Source: Acinetobacter sp. WU_MDCI_Axc73 (lineage in GTDB: Bacteria; Pseudomonadota; Gammaproteobacteria; Pseudomonadales; Moraxellaceae). Taken from it: a DNA stretch of 64,000 nucleotides. This document shows positions 38,157 through 49,302 of the stretch, in pieces. Under the pieces are notes generated by a model. That model saw nothing but the letters and a program-made list of their open reading frames with translations, searched no databases and was not told the origin of the DNA. The translations under genes were made by a program, and so were the position numbers. The DNA is taken from positions 16,431 through 80,430 of the forward strand of contig NZ_JAHPRO010000016.1 of the NCBI RefSeq assembly GCF_025562455.1, in the 5' to 3' direction. The first letter of the stretch is position 1, and each line of letters starts with the position of its first letter.

Positions 38157-38184
38157 GAAACCCAGATGAAAATCTGGGTTTTTA
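38157..38184. terminator. Bidirectional terminator between ftsW and gluQ
   Basis: The stem AAACCCAGAT / ATCTGGGTTT with loop GAAA and a trailing TTT lies between convergent genes. Confidence 0.82.
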
Positions 38185-38188
38185 TGGA

Positions 38189-39133
38189 TTATAGGAAGGT
38201 ACCGATCAGTTCAGTTTGATGTGGAATCTGGTGAGTATTCCATTGAGTAACTGCTTGTTTAAGCATATTAGAGGCTGTATCAAGTTCAACAGGTGCTTGA
38301 TGTAATGCTTCAATCACCTGAGCGAGTAACAATGGTGCCTGTTTTAGATCAAGTGCTTGTGCCAGATTTTGTTTGGAAAGCTTTTGCCCATGAGCGTTCA
38401 TGGCCAATGGTAGATGCATATAACTTAAACGTGGATAACCGAGCACCTGACCTAACCAGATTTGTCGCTGAGTATTATCGAGTAAATCTGCGCCTCGAAC
38501 GACGTGGGTGATGCCTTGCAAATAATCATCCACGACCACAGCCAATTGATAATTAATAATGCCATCACGACGTTTTAGCACAAAATCGCCTAAATCGTGC
38601 TGGAGATTACTACAATGACGACCTTGCAAACGATCATTAAAACAGATGCACTCATCGCTGACCTTTACCCGAATTGCCTGATTGTTAAAATCCAGAGCAA
38701 GATTGCGACATGTGCCTTGATAAATAGCATTTGAACCCAGCATTTTTCGGGTGCATTGGCAGGCATAAACCAAATTTTTCTGTTTGAGTTGTTCAATTAC
38801 GTCTTCATAAATAGATAAACGTTGACGCTGAAAAATAATCTCGTCATCTGGCTCAAAACCAAAGGCATCAAGACTATTTAAAATATGTGTTTCACTGTCA
38901 GGATAAATGCGAGGAATATCGGTGTCTTCAATGCGAACAAACCATTTTCCCTGTTGTGATTTGGCATCACAATAACTGGCGACGGCGGTAATCAGTGAAC
39001 CAAAATGTAGAGGACCTGTTGGAGAGGGTGCAAAGCGACCAGTGTAGTGGCTAGGCGAAACATGACCATCGAGGCTATTTCGCTGTAGCACAAAAGCCGA
39101 GCATTGCTCGGCTGTGTCATCATTCACGGTCAT
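38189..39133 (-). CDS. gluQ: Glutamyl-Q tRNA(Asp) synthetase
   Basis: A truncated relative of glutamyl-tRNA synthetase that attaches glutamate to the queuosine of tRNA-Asp. The 314-residue protein lacks an anticodon-binding domain. The class I signature appears as GRFAPSPTGPLHFGSL, the zinc site as CQCTRKML with a later TCRN, and the KMSKS equivalent as QKLSKQN. An N-terminal extension of about 30 residues precedes the catalytic core. It starts 2 bases after the dksA stop codon, the conserved dksA-gluQ pair. Confidence 0.92.
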   Translation of the reverse strand: MTVNDDTAEQCSAFVLQRNSLDGHVSPSHYTGRFAPSPTGPLHFGSLITAVASYCDAKSQQGKWFVRIEDTDIPRIYPDSETHILNSLDAFGFEPDDEIIFQRQRLSIYEDVIEQLKQKNLVYACQCTRKMLGSNAIYQGTCRNLALDFNNQAIRVKVSDECICFNDRLQGRHCSNLQHDLGDFVLKRRDGIINYQLAVVVDDYLQGITHVVRGADLLDNTQRQIWLGQVLGYPRLSYMHLPLAMNAHGQKLSKQNLAQALDLKQAPLLLAQVIEALHQAPVELDTASNMLKQAVTQWNTHQIPHQTELIGTFL

Positions 39134-39135
39134 GG

Positions 39136-39669
39136 TTAGCCGTTATTTTGCTTCTCTTTGATTTCAGCAAGTGTTTTGCAGTCAATACATTGAGTCGCGG
39201 TTGGGCGAGCTTCAAGACGACGCAAACCAATTTCAATACCACAAGTTTCGCAGTAACCATAATCGCCTGACTTGATGTCTTCTAGCGATTGTTCGATCTT
39301 ACGAATCAGTTTACGTTCACGGTCACGGGTACGCAGTTCAATTGCGAACTCTTCTTCTTGTGTGGCACGGTCATTGACATCTGGTAAGGCGGTAGATTCG
39401 TCCTGCATAGTGTTGAGGGTACGATCTACTTCAGACATCAATTCTGCTTTCCATGCCTGAAGAATTTTACGGAAGTGCTCAAGTTGCCCATCCGACATGT
39501 ATTCTTCGTTTTTCTTTGGTTGATAAGGTTCAATACCAAATAAACTTGCAGTGGTGCCCCCTTCAGCAGCCTTTGGCTTTGCTTTACGAGGACGTTTTAC
39601 TACAGTTTTATCACCGTCTAAAACATCGGTGTTTTCGTCCAAGACCTGGTTTTGGTTGTCATTCGCCAT
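39136..39669 (-). CDS. dksA: RNA polymerase-binding transcription factor DksA
   Basis: Binds the secondary channel of RNA polymerase and works with ppGpp in the stringent response. With the ATG at 39669 (MANDNQNQVLDENTDVLDGD) the protein has 177 residues; GAGGA lies 9 bases upstream, while an ATG at 39678 is too close to it. Residues 1-50 are a charged, low-complexity extension longer than in E. coli (151). The coiled-coil tip has DVNDRATQEEE, with the key acidic and Ala residues, and the zinc finger CETCG to CIDC is complete. It is co-transcribed with gluQ. Confidence 0.94.
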   Translation of the reverse strand: MANDNQNQVLDENTDVLDGDKTVVKRPRKAKPKAAEGGTTASLFGIEPYQPKKNEEYMSDGQLEHFRKILQAWKAELMSEVDRTLNTMQDESTALPDVNDRATQEEEFAIELRTRDRERKLIRKIEQSLEDIKSGDYGYCETCGIEIGLRRLEARPTATQCIDCKTLAEIKEKQNNG

Positions 39670-39880
39670 ATAGGGCATTCCTCATCATACACGTACTATC
39701 TATACGCAAAAAATATGGTGGTATGCAAGTGTTTTTTATTTCATCCCGTCGGCGTATTTTCGATCGGGGTCGTCATCATATAGATTTTTTTTGCAAGATG
39801 ATAGTCATCTGTGACGGCTTTTCGTTGCAAAGCTTTTCTACAGAGTGAAGAACATAATGCAAAACGGAAAAAATAGAAAG

Positions 39881-40693
39881 TTAGTAGCCTGATATTTCTG
39901 TATTTATAAGTTGGTTGATGTGCTCCAGACGTTGCACCACAGTTTCAAATGTTCCGTTTGTTTTAAGTTTCAGGACACGGTAGCCGGGTGCAACTGCATC
40001 GAGCGTAAAATGTTCGCTACACGGTTTGAATTGCACACTGGTAGATGGGGTAGATAAGCATTCAATATGTTGCCAGAAATTGCTCGAATTCTGATGTACA
40101 TGACCATACAAAATCGCTTTTACTTGCTTAAAGCGTTCCAGCAAATTAAATACAGCCTGACTATTTTTAAGTTTGTGCTGATCGATCCATTGGGAGTGCA
40201 TTTCAAATGGATGATGATGGCAAGCTAAAATAGTTGGATGAGCTTGATGTTTTTCCAGTAAGTCAGTCAATTGTTCAAGTTGATATGTAGAAATAAAACC
40301 ATCGACTCGGTTATTGACCGCACTATTTAGTAAAATAATACGCCAGTCGCCTAATTCGATTAAAACAGGCTGTTGAGGATTTTCTTGATGAAAAGGAAAG
40401 AGTTTTTCATCGTCATGATTTCCTGCGGTATGGAAAAAAGGAATCCCCAGCTGCTGCATAAAATGCAGATAGCGTTGGTAGGTTTTAGGTCTTGGTTCTT
40501 GTGCCAAATCACCCGTATGAATAATGGCATCAGCTTGCGGATAATGTTGTTGAATGTGAGTCACCACTTCATGAAAACTTTGTTCAGGATTCATACCAAC
40601 AAACTCGTGCTCAGGTTGTTCGAGCAAATGCGTATCCGTGATTTGGATCAGGACATATTCTTGAGCTGAAGTTGGCACAACCTGAAAACTCAC
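39881..40693 (-). CDS. cpdA: 3',5'-cyclic AMP phosphodiesterase
   Basis: A class III metallophosphoesterase of 270 residues that lowers cAMP. The two-metal site is visible in order: QITDTHL, HTGDLAQE, TAGNHDDE, ACHHHPFEMHS and LYGHVHQN. These match CpdA of E. coli and Pseudomonas. It follows nudF on the minus strand by 3 bases, as in E. coli nudF-cpdA. The roughly 210 bases to its right edge toward dksA are on its downstream side and hold no recognisable gene. Confidence 0.9.
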   Translation of the reverse strand: MSFQVVPTSAQEYVLIQITDTHLLEQPEHEFVGMNPEQSFHEVVTHIQQHYPQADAIIHTGDLAQEPRPKTYQRYLHFMQQLGIPFFHTAGNHDDEKLFPFHQENPQQPVLIELGDWRIILLNSAVNNRVDGFISTYQLEQLTDLLEKHQAHPTILACHHHPFEMHSQWIDQHKLKNSQAVFNLLERFKQVKAILYGHVHQNSSNFWQHIECLSTPSTSVQFKPCSEHFTLDAVAPGYRVLKLKTNGTFETVVQRLEHINQLINTEISGY

Positions 40694-40696
40694 GGA

Positions 40697-41323
40697 TTAC
40701 CCCTCGGTATTTTTTGTCATTTTAATTTTTTGATTCAACCATTGTAAGGCCATAATCACAGGCGCATTCTTGAGACGACCATGAGCAAAAAGTGGCTGTA
40801 ACTGGTGATAGTCAAAAATATGCAATTGAATATTTTCGCCCTCATCCGCAAGACCATGTACACCACCATGCTCTGGTAAGTCTGTCTCAGCAGCATAAAG
40901 ATGAAAAATCTCAGAACATGCGCCAGCCGATGGATAGAAGCTAAATAAATGCTTAAGTTCATCAACCTGACAACCAGACTCTTCAAGGCTTTCACGGCGT
41001 ATGCAGGTTTCAGGGGATTCATCACCATCCAAAACTCCAGCAATGATTTCAAGTTGCCATGGAGAGTCTGGATCATCGATTGCACCGACTCGAAATTGCT
41101 CAATCAAGGCAAATCGTTGTTGTGCATCATTATAAAGCAGAACGCCTGCGGCTGTCTTGCGCTGGACTAATTCTCTTTGAATTGGAGGGATAAATTCATT
41201 TTGATTAAACATACGGTGTTGCAGGCTGACTTTTTCAACCTGTACAAATCCACGGAACACATATTCACGTGAATGAATTTTTACATCTTGCTGAGAAAAA
41301 GTAGCGTGTTCAACGATGTTCAT
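40697..41323 (-). CDS. nudF: ADP-ribose pyrophosphatase
   Basis: A Nudix hydrolase of 208 residues that splits ADP-ribose to AMP and ribose-5-phosphate. The Nudix box is GVLDGDESPETCIRRE followed by SLEESG, fitting G-x5-E-x7-R-E-x2-E-E-x-G. The region before it, PWQLEIIAGV, is typical of NudF. The ATG at 41323 has no good ribosome site; a perfect 12-bp inverted repeat ends 11 bases upstream of it. It forms a unit with cpdA. Confidence 0.9.
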   Translation of the reverse strand: MNIVEHATFSQQDVKIHSREYVFRGFVQVEKVSLQHRMFNQNEFIPPIQRELVQRKTAAGVLLYNDAQQRFALIEQFRVGAIDDPDSPWQLEIIAGVLDGDESPETCIRRESLEESGCQVDELKHLFSFYPSAGACSEIFHLYAAETDLPEHGGVHGLADEGENIQLHIFDYHQLQPLFAHGRLKNAPVIMALQWLNQKIKMTKNTEG

Positions 41324-41334
41324 ATATCAAAATC

Positions 41335-41360
41335 AGGATGAAATACAAGTATTTCATCCT
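41335..41360 (-). terminator. Perfect 12-bp inverted repeat between thiC and nudF
   Basis: AGGATGAAATAC - AA - GTATTTCATCCT is a perfect inverted repeat. On the minus strand it follows thiC and is followed by GATTTTG, so it may be the thiC terminator. It could also be an operator or translation-blocking hairpin for nudF, whose ATG is 11 bases further on. Confidence 0.55.
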
Positions 41361-41400
41361 AACCGAGATCAAATTAAACACAAAAGCTTTTTTGGTCACT

Positions 41401-43341
<1,941 letters not shown>

Positions 43342-43420
43342 TTACGAATCAAGCAACCAAAAAACGGAAATCAACTTATCGACACAGATCAATAAAATAT
43401 AAAGGTTTTTTAGATGGCTT

Positions 43421-43530
43421 GATTCCTACGCAGGTCTTAACCTGATCAGGTTCAACGGTACTTGGGATCAAATCTAGTTAAAACGTAGATTTACCCAATC
43501 TCAGCGAGTGATTACTCGCGCTCCGTCAAG
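43421..43530 (-). promoter_or_regulatory. TPP riboswitch (THI element) controlling thiC
   Basis: On the minus strand the conserved pieces appear in order: CTGAGATTGGG, then GTTGAACCTGATCAGGTT and GCGTAGGAATCAAG. The P3 stem (TTGGG with CCCAA) carries an extra hairpin AAATCTA / TAGATTT. Binding of thiamine pyrophosphate would reduce thiC expression, probably by controlling translation start or early termination. Confidence 0.92.
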
Positions 43531-43644
43531 CATGCTTAAATACTAACATGGATTGACTACAATTCCGCACACCCTACTGATTGTATTTTTAGCTCGTTTT
43601 TCTTAGTCTTAGTGGGCAACTTTTTCAGGATTGATATACGCTTC

Positions 43645-45015
43645 ATGGCTATAAAAAAAATACTGCTCATGACCAGTTTATGTGGTGTTTCCATTTCGAG
43701 TTTTGCACTTGATTTAGTGGAAGCTTATGATCGTGCCAAGAAAAATGATCCTGCGTGGCAGGCGAATGTTTATCAATTTGAAGCAGATAAACTGAATTTG
43801 GGGTTGGCAACGGGTAATTTGTTGCCAACTGTCACATTGACAGGAAATATCACACGTAACCATCAAACCACCAAACGTGGAGATTTTGGAGACTTAGGGG
43901 GTATAGGAGGTTCGGAAGAATTTTCCAATGCCTTGGTGAGTAATACCTCAACCCAAAAGCAAATTGCCTTAAATGCACGTCAACCTCTATTTCGTGTTGA
44001 TGCTTGGGAAGGTTATCAACAGGTCAAGACTTCAGTGTTACTCAGTGAAGTCACTTTAAAACTACAAAAACAAGAACATGTATTAAACGTTGCTCAGGCT
44101 TATTTTGATGTATTGCGTCAACAATCCTTAACGGCTTCTTATCTACAGGAAGAAAAAGCACTGCTTGAACAAATGAATATGATGAATGCCAAACTCAAAG
44201 AAGGTTTAGTGGCACGTAGTGATGTCAGCGAGGCGGATGCACAATATCAAAATGCCCGCGCTAATCGGATTGGTGGGCAAGTCCAGTTAATGTTGGCTCA
44301 AGAAAAACTCAGTCAGTTTATTGGCGCGTATCAAAATGAAAAACTGGCCGTGTTAACGGATGATTTTCAGTTTCAAAAGCCGTATCCTTCACAAATTGAT
44401 GCTTGGCTGAGCTTAGCTCAAACACAAAATTTATCGGTTCAACAGGCTCGCTTACAACAGCAATATGCCGATGATGGGCGACGTGTGGAAAAAGCTGCAA
44501 TTTATCCACAGATTGATGCGGTTGCCAGTTATGGTTACACGAAACAAACCCCTGAAACGTTGATTTCAAATGATGGAAAGTTTGATCAGATTGGGGTGGA
44601 AATGAACTGGAATCTCTTTAATGGTGGTCGCACTCGGAGCTCAATAAAAAAAGCACAAATGGAACTGAGCAAAGCTCAGTTCCAGCTTGATTCAGCCAAA
44701 CGGAACGCTGCGGTTGAAGTTAAAAAAGCATTTATGCAAGTACAAACCGATCAAGCCAAATTACAAGCACGAAAAGCGGCCATGGATTCTGCCGAGTTGG
44801 TCTCTCGTTCATCAAAAGCCAGTTATAACGAAGGTTTGAAAACCATGGTTGATGTACTTTTGGCACAGCGTAATGCCTTCAATGCCAGACAGGATTATTT
44901 GAATGCACAATACGACTATATCTTGAATGTACTCAAATTAAAGGCCTCCGTGGGGCAATTAAATGAAAATGATTTAGTCGAGTTAAATCACTGGCTGATC
45001 TACAAAACGGACTAA
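43645..45015 (+). CDS. tolC: TolC-family outer-membrane efflux protein
   Basis: Outer-membrane exit duct for type I secretion or multidrug efflux. With the ATG at 43645 (MAIKKILLMTSLCGVSISSF) it has 456 residues, with a signal peptide ending SSFA. The mature start LDLVEAYDRAKKNDPAWQAN is typical of TolC. Two homologous halves with long helices and Gln-rich coiled coils follow (ALTQ-type motif as DGRRVEKAAIYPQIDAVASYGY). No inner-membrane or adaptor partner is adjacent, as for other TolC genes that serve several systems. It precedes phoU by about 100 bases. Confidence 0.87.
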   Translation: MAIKKILLMTSLCGVSISSFALDLVEAYDRAKKNDPAWQANVYQFEADKLNLGLATGNLLPTVTLTGNITRNHQTTKRGDFGDLGGIGGSEEFSNALVSNTSTQKQIALNARQPLFRVDAWEGYQQVKTSVLLSEVTLKLQKQEHVLNVAQAYFDVLRQQSLTASYLQEEKALLEQMNMMNAKLKEGLVARSDVSEADAQYQNARANRIGGQVQLMLAQEKLSQFIGAYQNEKLAVLTDDFQFQKPYPSQIDAWLSLAQTQNLSVQQARLQQQYADDGRRVEKAAIYPQIDAVASYGYTKQTPETLISNDGKFDQIGVEMNWNLFNGGRTRSSIKKAQMELSKAQFQLDSAKRNAAVEVKKAFMQVQTDQAKLQARKAAMDSAELVSRSSKASYNEGLKTMVDVLLAQRNAFNARQDYLNAQYDYILNVLKLKASVGQLNENDLVELNHWLIYKTD

Positions 45016-45114
45016 ACTAGCTAAAAAATAGTTTTTGTCATAAAACTTTCATCATGGATGTGTTTTAATCGCAGTCTATCCTGTTCGTTGATGCAATTTG
45101 TGTGGGAGGCTCCC

Positions 45115-45837
45115 TTGAGTCCAACTAATCCAGTGTTAAGTCATCATATTTCTTCGCAATTCAATGAAGACCTGCAAGACGTCAACACTAAATTTATGAC
45201 TATGGGGGGCTTGGTTGAACAACAGGTAGCCAATGCAATTCATGCTCTCTTGGATACCGATGTCAACATGGCACTCGATGTCCAGTTTAAAGATAATACC
45301 GTGAATCAACTTGAACGGGATATTGATGAAGGTTTGACTTTAATCTTGGCACGCCGTCATCCTGCTGCTATTGATTTGCGTATGGTATTGGCTATGAGTA
45401 AAGCCAATACCGATTTGGAACGTATTGGTGATGAAGCAGCTAAAATTGCCCGAATTGCCCAGAATCTGTGTGAAGAGGGTGGATCACCGCGTGGTTATAT
45501 GGAAACCCGACACATTGGTAATCAAGTTCGCGTCATGATTCATGATGCATTGGATGCTTTTGCTCGTCTGGATGCAGAGCAAGCGTTACAGGTGTTACTT
45601 GCAGATGCAGATATTGATCGTGAATATCAGTCGGCAACACGTACTTTGATGACGTATATGATCGAAGATCCACGTCATATTTCCCGTGTGATTAATGTGA
45701 TGTGGGTATTGCGCTCATTAGAGCGTATTGGTGATCATGCTCGTAATATTGCTGAACAAGTGATTTATATTGCTAAAGGTCTGGATGTCCGTCATACCCG
45801 AATTGAAGAAATAGAAGAAAAAGTTCATCGTGGATAA
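45115..45837 (+). CDS. phoU: Phosphate transport system regulator PhoU
   Basis: Negative regulator linking the Pst phosphate transporter to PhoR. I propose the TTG start at 45115 (MSPTNPVLSHHISSQFN), because GGGAGG lies 5 bases upstream; longer frames begin at weaker sites. The 240 residues form two PhoU helical repeats, each with the E/DxxxD metal-binding pattern: NTDLERIGDEAAKIA and RSLERIGDHARNIAEQ. It stands without pst or phoBR genes in this window. A hairpin terminator follows. Confidence 0.92.
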   Translation: MSPTNPVLSHHISSQFNEDLQDVNTKFMTMGGLVEQQVANAIHALLDTDVNMALDVQFKDNTVNQLERDIDEGLTLILARRHPAAIDLRMVLAMSKANTDLERIGDEAAKIARIAQNLCEEGGSPRGYMETRHIGNQVRVMIHDALDAFARLDAEQALQVLLADADIDREYQSATRTLMTYMIEDPRHISRVINVMWVLRSLERIGDHARNIAEQVIYIAKGLDVRHTRIEEIEEKVHRG

Positions 45838-45858
45838 AATATTCTAAAGATTTTTCCT

Positions 45859-45893
45859 AAAAAAGACTTTGATTGATCTCAAGGTCTTTTTTA
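45859..45893 (+). terminator. Probable intrinsic terminator after phoU
   Basis: AAAAGACTTTGAT and ATCTCAAGGTCTTTT form a stem with minor mismatches and a trailing T-run, 20 bases after phoU. Confidence 0.7.
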
Positions 45894-46065
45894 TTGGGCT
45901 GTGTGCCGAGAGGACTGCCGACGTTCTTTCGGTGATATTTCATAGCAAATATGGTAATGATTCATCTGCTTTTTAATGATGATGATACTAATTAATGACG
46001 ATACTCAATTTCTGGCAGGGAGAAATTGTGCTGGGGATAAAATGAATAAATCACTCAAAAAACAC

Positions 46066-46105
46066 ATAAAAAAATCCCAGATTTCTTGGGGGGAGAAATC
46101 TGGGA
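46066..46105 (-). terminator. Strong minus-strand intrinsic terminator
   Basis: A perfect 12-bp stem TCCCAGATTTCT / AGAAATCTGGGA encloses the 7-base loop TGGGGGG (plus-strand reading). On the minus strand it is followed by eight T's. It lies about 270 bases beyond the yggX stop codon. Confidence 0.85.
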
Positions 46106-46293
46106 AGAAAACATCGTAAGGCTGCATTGGGGGATGCTTATTGCCTTGCTATGGAGTCAGTATATTAAGAAAAATTGAAAGAATCATGCAGAATCTTGTG
46201 AGGCTATGTAATCTTATATGTCGCTATGTAAGAAACGTAAAAGTAGTTACGGGACTACTTTTATTGGTGCGCGGACTTTATTGTTGTCTTGAA

Positions 46294-46320
46294 GAAAACC
46301 AAAGCGATGCTTTCGTTTTC
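46294..46320. repeat. Inverted repeat, 12-bp stem with one mismatch
   Basis: GAAAACCAAAGC - GAT - GCTTTCGTTTTC folds into a hairpin with a single mismatch and a 3-base loop. It lies downstream of yggX on the minus strand, without a T-run, so it is not a simple terminator. Confidence 0.6.
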
Positions 46321-46371
46321 TCATGACGACTATAGCTCTTCGTCTTGCGCAAGGGCAGAGCGTTGCTCTGC

Positions 46372-46647
46372 TTATCCTTGCTCAGGCTTCCAACCTTCGG
46401 CTTTTTCTACACTTTCATCATTGTTGAAAAACTTTTCACGTTGCTCTTCCAGAAACTTTTTAGCTTCTGGCTCAAACACATTTAAGCGTTTTTCATTAAT
46501 TAATGTGGTTTGATGCTGTAACCATTCTTGCCAAGCCTGTTTAGAGACATGCTCAAACAACTCCTGACCTTTAGCTCCAGGAAAAGGAGCGAAGTCTAAA
46601 CCTTCCATTTCTTTTTGATATTTAATACAAAATACTTGACGGCTCAT
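46372..46647 (-). CDS. yggX: Oxidative damage protection protein / Fe(II) trafficking protein YggX
   Basis: A 91-residue protein that protects iron-sulfur proteins and DNA from oxidants, under SoxRS control in enterics. The start [19 protein letters not shown] has the conserved Cys7, and [18 protein letters not shown] and the Trp-rich middle are typical. It lies 9 bases after argH on the minus strand, so the two are probably co-transcribed. This differs from the usual mutY-yggX pairing. Confidence 0.92.
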   Translation of the reverse strand: MSRQVFCIKYQKEMEGLDFAPFPGAKGQELFEHVSKQAWQEWLQHQTTLINEKRLNVFEPEAKKFLEEQREKFFNNDESVEKAEGWKPEQG

Positions 46648-46656
46648 GAGGTTTCC

Positions 46657-48090
46657 TTAAGCGTAAAGTTGTTCAAGACGTTTTTCGGCACGTGCAATCG
46701 CAGCAGTCACCTGTTTTGGAGAAGTTCCCCCAATATGGTCACGTGCATTCACAGATGCTTCTAGCGTTAATGCTTTATCAAATACATCGGCACTAATTAA
46801 ATCTGAGAATTGCTGAAGTTGTTCGAGCGTTAATTCAGATAAATCTTTATCTTCCTGCACGCCAAGAGCCACAGCTTTACCCACAATTTCATGAGCATCA
46901 CGGAACGCCACACCTTTTTTCACCAGATAATCGGCAAGATCAGTGGCAGTTGAAAAACCACGTAATGCAGCTTCACGCATAATTTCGATATTTGGAACTA
47001 GTGCAGGAATCATGTCTGCAAAAGCCATGAGTGAACCACGGACGGTATCAATTGCATCAAAAAGTGGTTCTTTGTCTTCCTGATTATCTTTGTTATAAGC
47101 CAAAGGTTGACCTTTCATCAGTGTTAACAGGCTGATTAAATCACCAAATACACGACCAGATTTACCACGAATTAACTCAGGGACATCTGGATTTTTTTTC
47201 TGCGGCATAATCGATGAGCCTGTACAGAAGCGATCTGGAATATTCACAAATTTAAATTGAGCAGACGTCCATAAAATCAACTCTTCAGACATGCGCGACA
47301 AATGCATCATGATTAAGGCTGCCGCAGCATTAAACTCAATTGCAAAATCACGATCAGAAACAGCATCCAGTGAATTTTCAGAGACCGCTTCAAAACCTAA
47401 AAGCTCAGCAGTATAAGCACGATCAATCGGGTAAGTGGTTCCTGCCAGTGCAGCAGACCCTAATGGCATGCGGTTAACACGCTTACGACAATCCTGCAAA
47501 CGCTCTGTATCGCGAATCAACATTTCAAACCAAGCCAATAAATGATGGCCAAAAGTCACAGGTTGTGCAGTTTGTAAATGAGTGAAACCAGGCATGATGG
47601 TCTGGGTGTTTTTTGCTGCAAGTCCAAGTAAGCCTTTTTGTAGGCGCTGCAAAATCGATAAAATATCGTCAATTTCATCGCGCAGATATAAACGAATATC
47701 GGTTGCAACCTGATCGTTACGGCTACGACCTGTATGTAGTTTTTTACCTGTAACTCCAATGCGTTGAGTCAGGCGCGACTCAATATTCATGTGCACATCT
47801 TCTAAGTCGATACGCCACTCAAACTGACCTGCTTCAATTTCAGATTGAATCGCAGTTAAGCCCTGAATAATGTCGTCACGTTCAGCATCAGTGAGAACAC
47901 CCACTTTTGCTAACATCGTGGCATGTGCAATTGAACCCGCAATATCCTGCTTATAAAAACGTTGGTCAAATTGTACAGATGCGGTAAATTCAGCAACAAA
48001 TGCATCTGTCGCTTCACTAAAGCGACCGCCCCACATACCAGAGGTCTGGTTCTGGGCAGATGAATGAGAAGGATTTGAAGATGTGGTCAT
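46657..48090 (-). CDS. argH: Argininosuccinate lyase
   Basis: Last enzyme of arginine synthesis: splits argininosuccinate to arginine and fumarate. With the ATG at 48090 ([20 protein letters not shown]) it has 477 residues. The family signature [12 protein letters not shown] is present, as are MWGGRF at the start and [13 protein letters not shown]. The longer upstream frame is not family-like. It diverges from the AlgZ-like kinase with almost no gap, the same arrangement as argH-algZ in Pseudomonas. Confidence 0.95.
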   Translation of the reverse strand: MTTSSNPSHSSAQNQTSGMWGGRFSEATDAFVAEFTASVQFDQRFYKQDIAGSIAHATMLAKVGVLTDAERDDIIQGLTAIQSEIEAGQFEWRIDLEDVHMNIESRLTQRIGVTGKKLHTGRSRNDQVATDIRLYLRDEIDDILSILQRLQKGLLGLAAKNTQTIMPGFTHLQTAQPVTFGHHLLAWFEMLIRDTERLQDCRKRVNRMPLGSAALAGTTYPIDRAYTAELLGFEAVSENSLDAVSDRDFAIEFNAAAALIMMHLSRMSEELILWTSAQFKFVNIPDRFCTGSSIMPQKKNPDVPELIRGKSGRVFGDLISLLTLMKGQPLAYNKDNQEDKEPLFDAIDTVRGSLMAFADMIPALVPNIEIMREAALRGFSTATDLADYLVKKGVAFRDAHEIVGKAVALGVQEDKDLSELTLEQLQQFSDLISADVFDKALTLEASVNARDHIGGTSPKQVTAAIARAEKRLEQLYA

Positions 48091-49265
48091 ATCGGCTCGA
48101 TAAAAAAAAGCGGAAAATAAAAAAGAGTATAACAAATTCCTCAAGGCTTGCCGATGTCCAGAATTCAACGGATTTAGCTCGACTTAATCATCATTCAGGC
48201 AGCCCCTTTTTTTTTAGCAAAATTGGTCAATGGCAACATTTACTGGAATTGATGGTGGCCAGTAATGTACTGGCCATGGTGCTCGCGTTGGCTGAGGCGG
48301 GTTCATGGCAAGCTTTACAAGGTTTGCGTTTATTACAATACGTATTTTTTATTAATTGGGTGGTGTTGTCTTTTTCAGCGATTCTGGATCGGTTTCAGGT
48401 TTTTTTAAATCGAATCAACCAAGTGACTGCATTGCTTATTGGCTTTATTTTATTACAAATCATTGTGGTCTTAACCACTTGCATTGCCAATCTGCTGCAA
48501 CATTGGGGCAGTTATTTTAACTTGCATCAGTTTAATCGCGATCTGTTATTGGCAGGGGTGGGCATGCACTTAAGTTATGGTGTTTTGCTCGGCGCGTTTT
48601 GCTTACGTTATATGTATGTTCGTGATCAATGGTTAAATCAACAATACAGTGAACTGAATGCTCGCATACAAGCCATGCAAGCGCGAATTCATCCACATTT
48701 TCTGTTCAATAGTTTAAATAGTGTGGTTAGTTTAATCAGTCTTGATCCAGATAAAGCAGAAAATATGTTGATCAGTTTGTCTAAACTATTTCGCGCCAGT
48801 TTGCAGCAACTTAAATTGGTGAGTCTCAATGATGAAATTGAGCTTTGCCGACAATATTTATTTATCGAACAAATTCGATTAGGCGATCGATTCCATGTAG
48901 AGTGGAAAATTCCGTATAGTGTTCAACAGCTTAAAGTTATAAAGATTCCATTATTGACCTTGCAGCCTTTGCTTGAAAATAGTATTTTTCATGGAGTTGA
49001 GAAAATAGGTGGAGCATGTCAAATTGATGTATTGGTTGAAATATTGCAAAATCAAGTCAGTATAGTCATTACCAATCCATACAGTCACGATACAATAAAA
49101 ACCAGAGAAGGACACGGTATTGCTGTAGACAATGTAAAGCAGCGTCTTCAGGCGTATTATGGAAATACGGTCAAGTTTCAAACCTATAGCGCACGTGGGT
49201 TGTATACTACGGTGGTGAGTTACCAATATCAGACAAACAATAATAAGTCAGGGTTAACCGATTAA
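48081..49265 (+). CDS. algZ: AlgZ/FimS-type sensor histidine kinase (LytS family)
   Basis: Membrane kinase partner of the AlgR-like regulator. Several helices span about residues 45-180. The phosphorylation box is the LytS type, [20 protein letters not shown]. An ATPase domain with [12 protein letters not shown] follows. The start is uncertain: ATG 48081 has AAGGA 7 bases upstream but overlaps argH's start by 10 bases and gives an unusual Lys-rich N-terminus. ATG 48060 and ATG 48252 (338 residues, nearer the family size of about 350) are alternatives. Gene order argH-algZ-algR-hemC matches pseudomonads. Confidence 0.8.
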   Translation: MWSYRLDKKKRKIKKSITNSSRLADVQNSTDLARLNHHSGSPFFFSKIGQWQHLLELMVASNVLAMVLALAEAGSWQALQGLRLLQYVFFINWVVLSFSAILDRFQVFLNRINQVTALLIGFILLQIIVVLTTCIANLLQHWGSYFNLHQFNRDLLLAGVGMHLSYGVLLGAFCLRYMYVRDQWLNQQYSELNARIQAMQARIHPHFLFNSLNSVVSLISLDPDKAENMLISLSKLFRASLQQLKLVSLNDEIELCRQYLFIEQIRLGDRFHVEWKIPYSVQQLKVIKIPLLTLQPLLENSIFHGVEKIGGACQIDVLVEILQNQVSIVITNPYSHDTIKTREGHGIAVDNVKQRLQAYYGNTVKFQTYSARGLYTTVVSYQYQTNNNKSGLTD

Positions 49266-49302
49266 AAATGAATTAAACCAGTTAACGCGACAAGGAGAAG
49301 GA

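Larger units (their letters stand above)
45838..46371. other. Structured, apparently non-coding gap between phoU and yggX
   Basis: These 534 bases contain no convincing protein gene. At least five hairpins are visible: the phoU terminator; a 12-bp stem at 46075-46105 that acts as a minus-strand terminator; AAAAGTAGT / ACTACTTTT around 46248-46264; a 12-bp stem with one mismatch at 46294-46320; and GCAGAGC / GCTCTGC at 46355-46371. The right part is probably the 3' untranslated region of the argH-yggX transcript, or holds a small RNA. Confidence 0.55.

Noticed and set aside
46141..46326. 61-codon plus-strand open frame in the phoU-yggX gap
   Set aside because: Its start is a TTG without ribosome site, composition is not protein-like (Cys/Leu/Arg-rich), and it runs through predicted hairpins. 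I treat it as chance.
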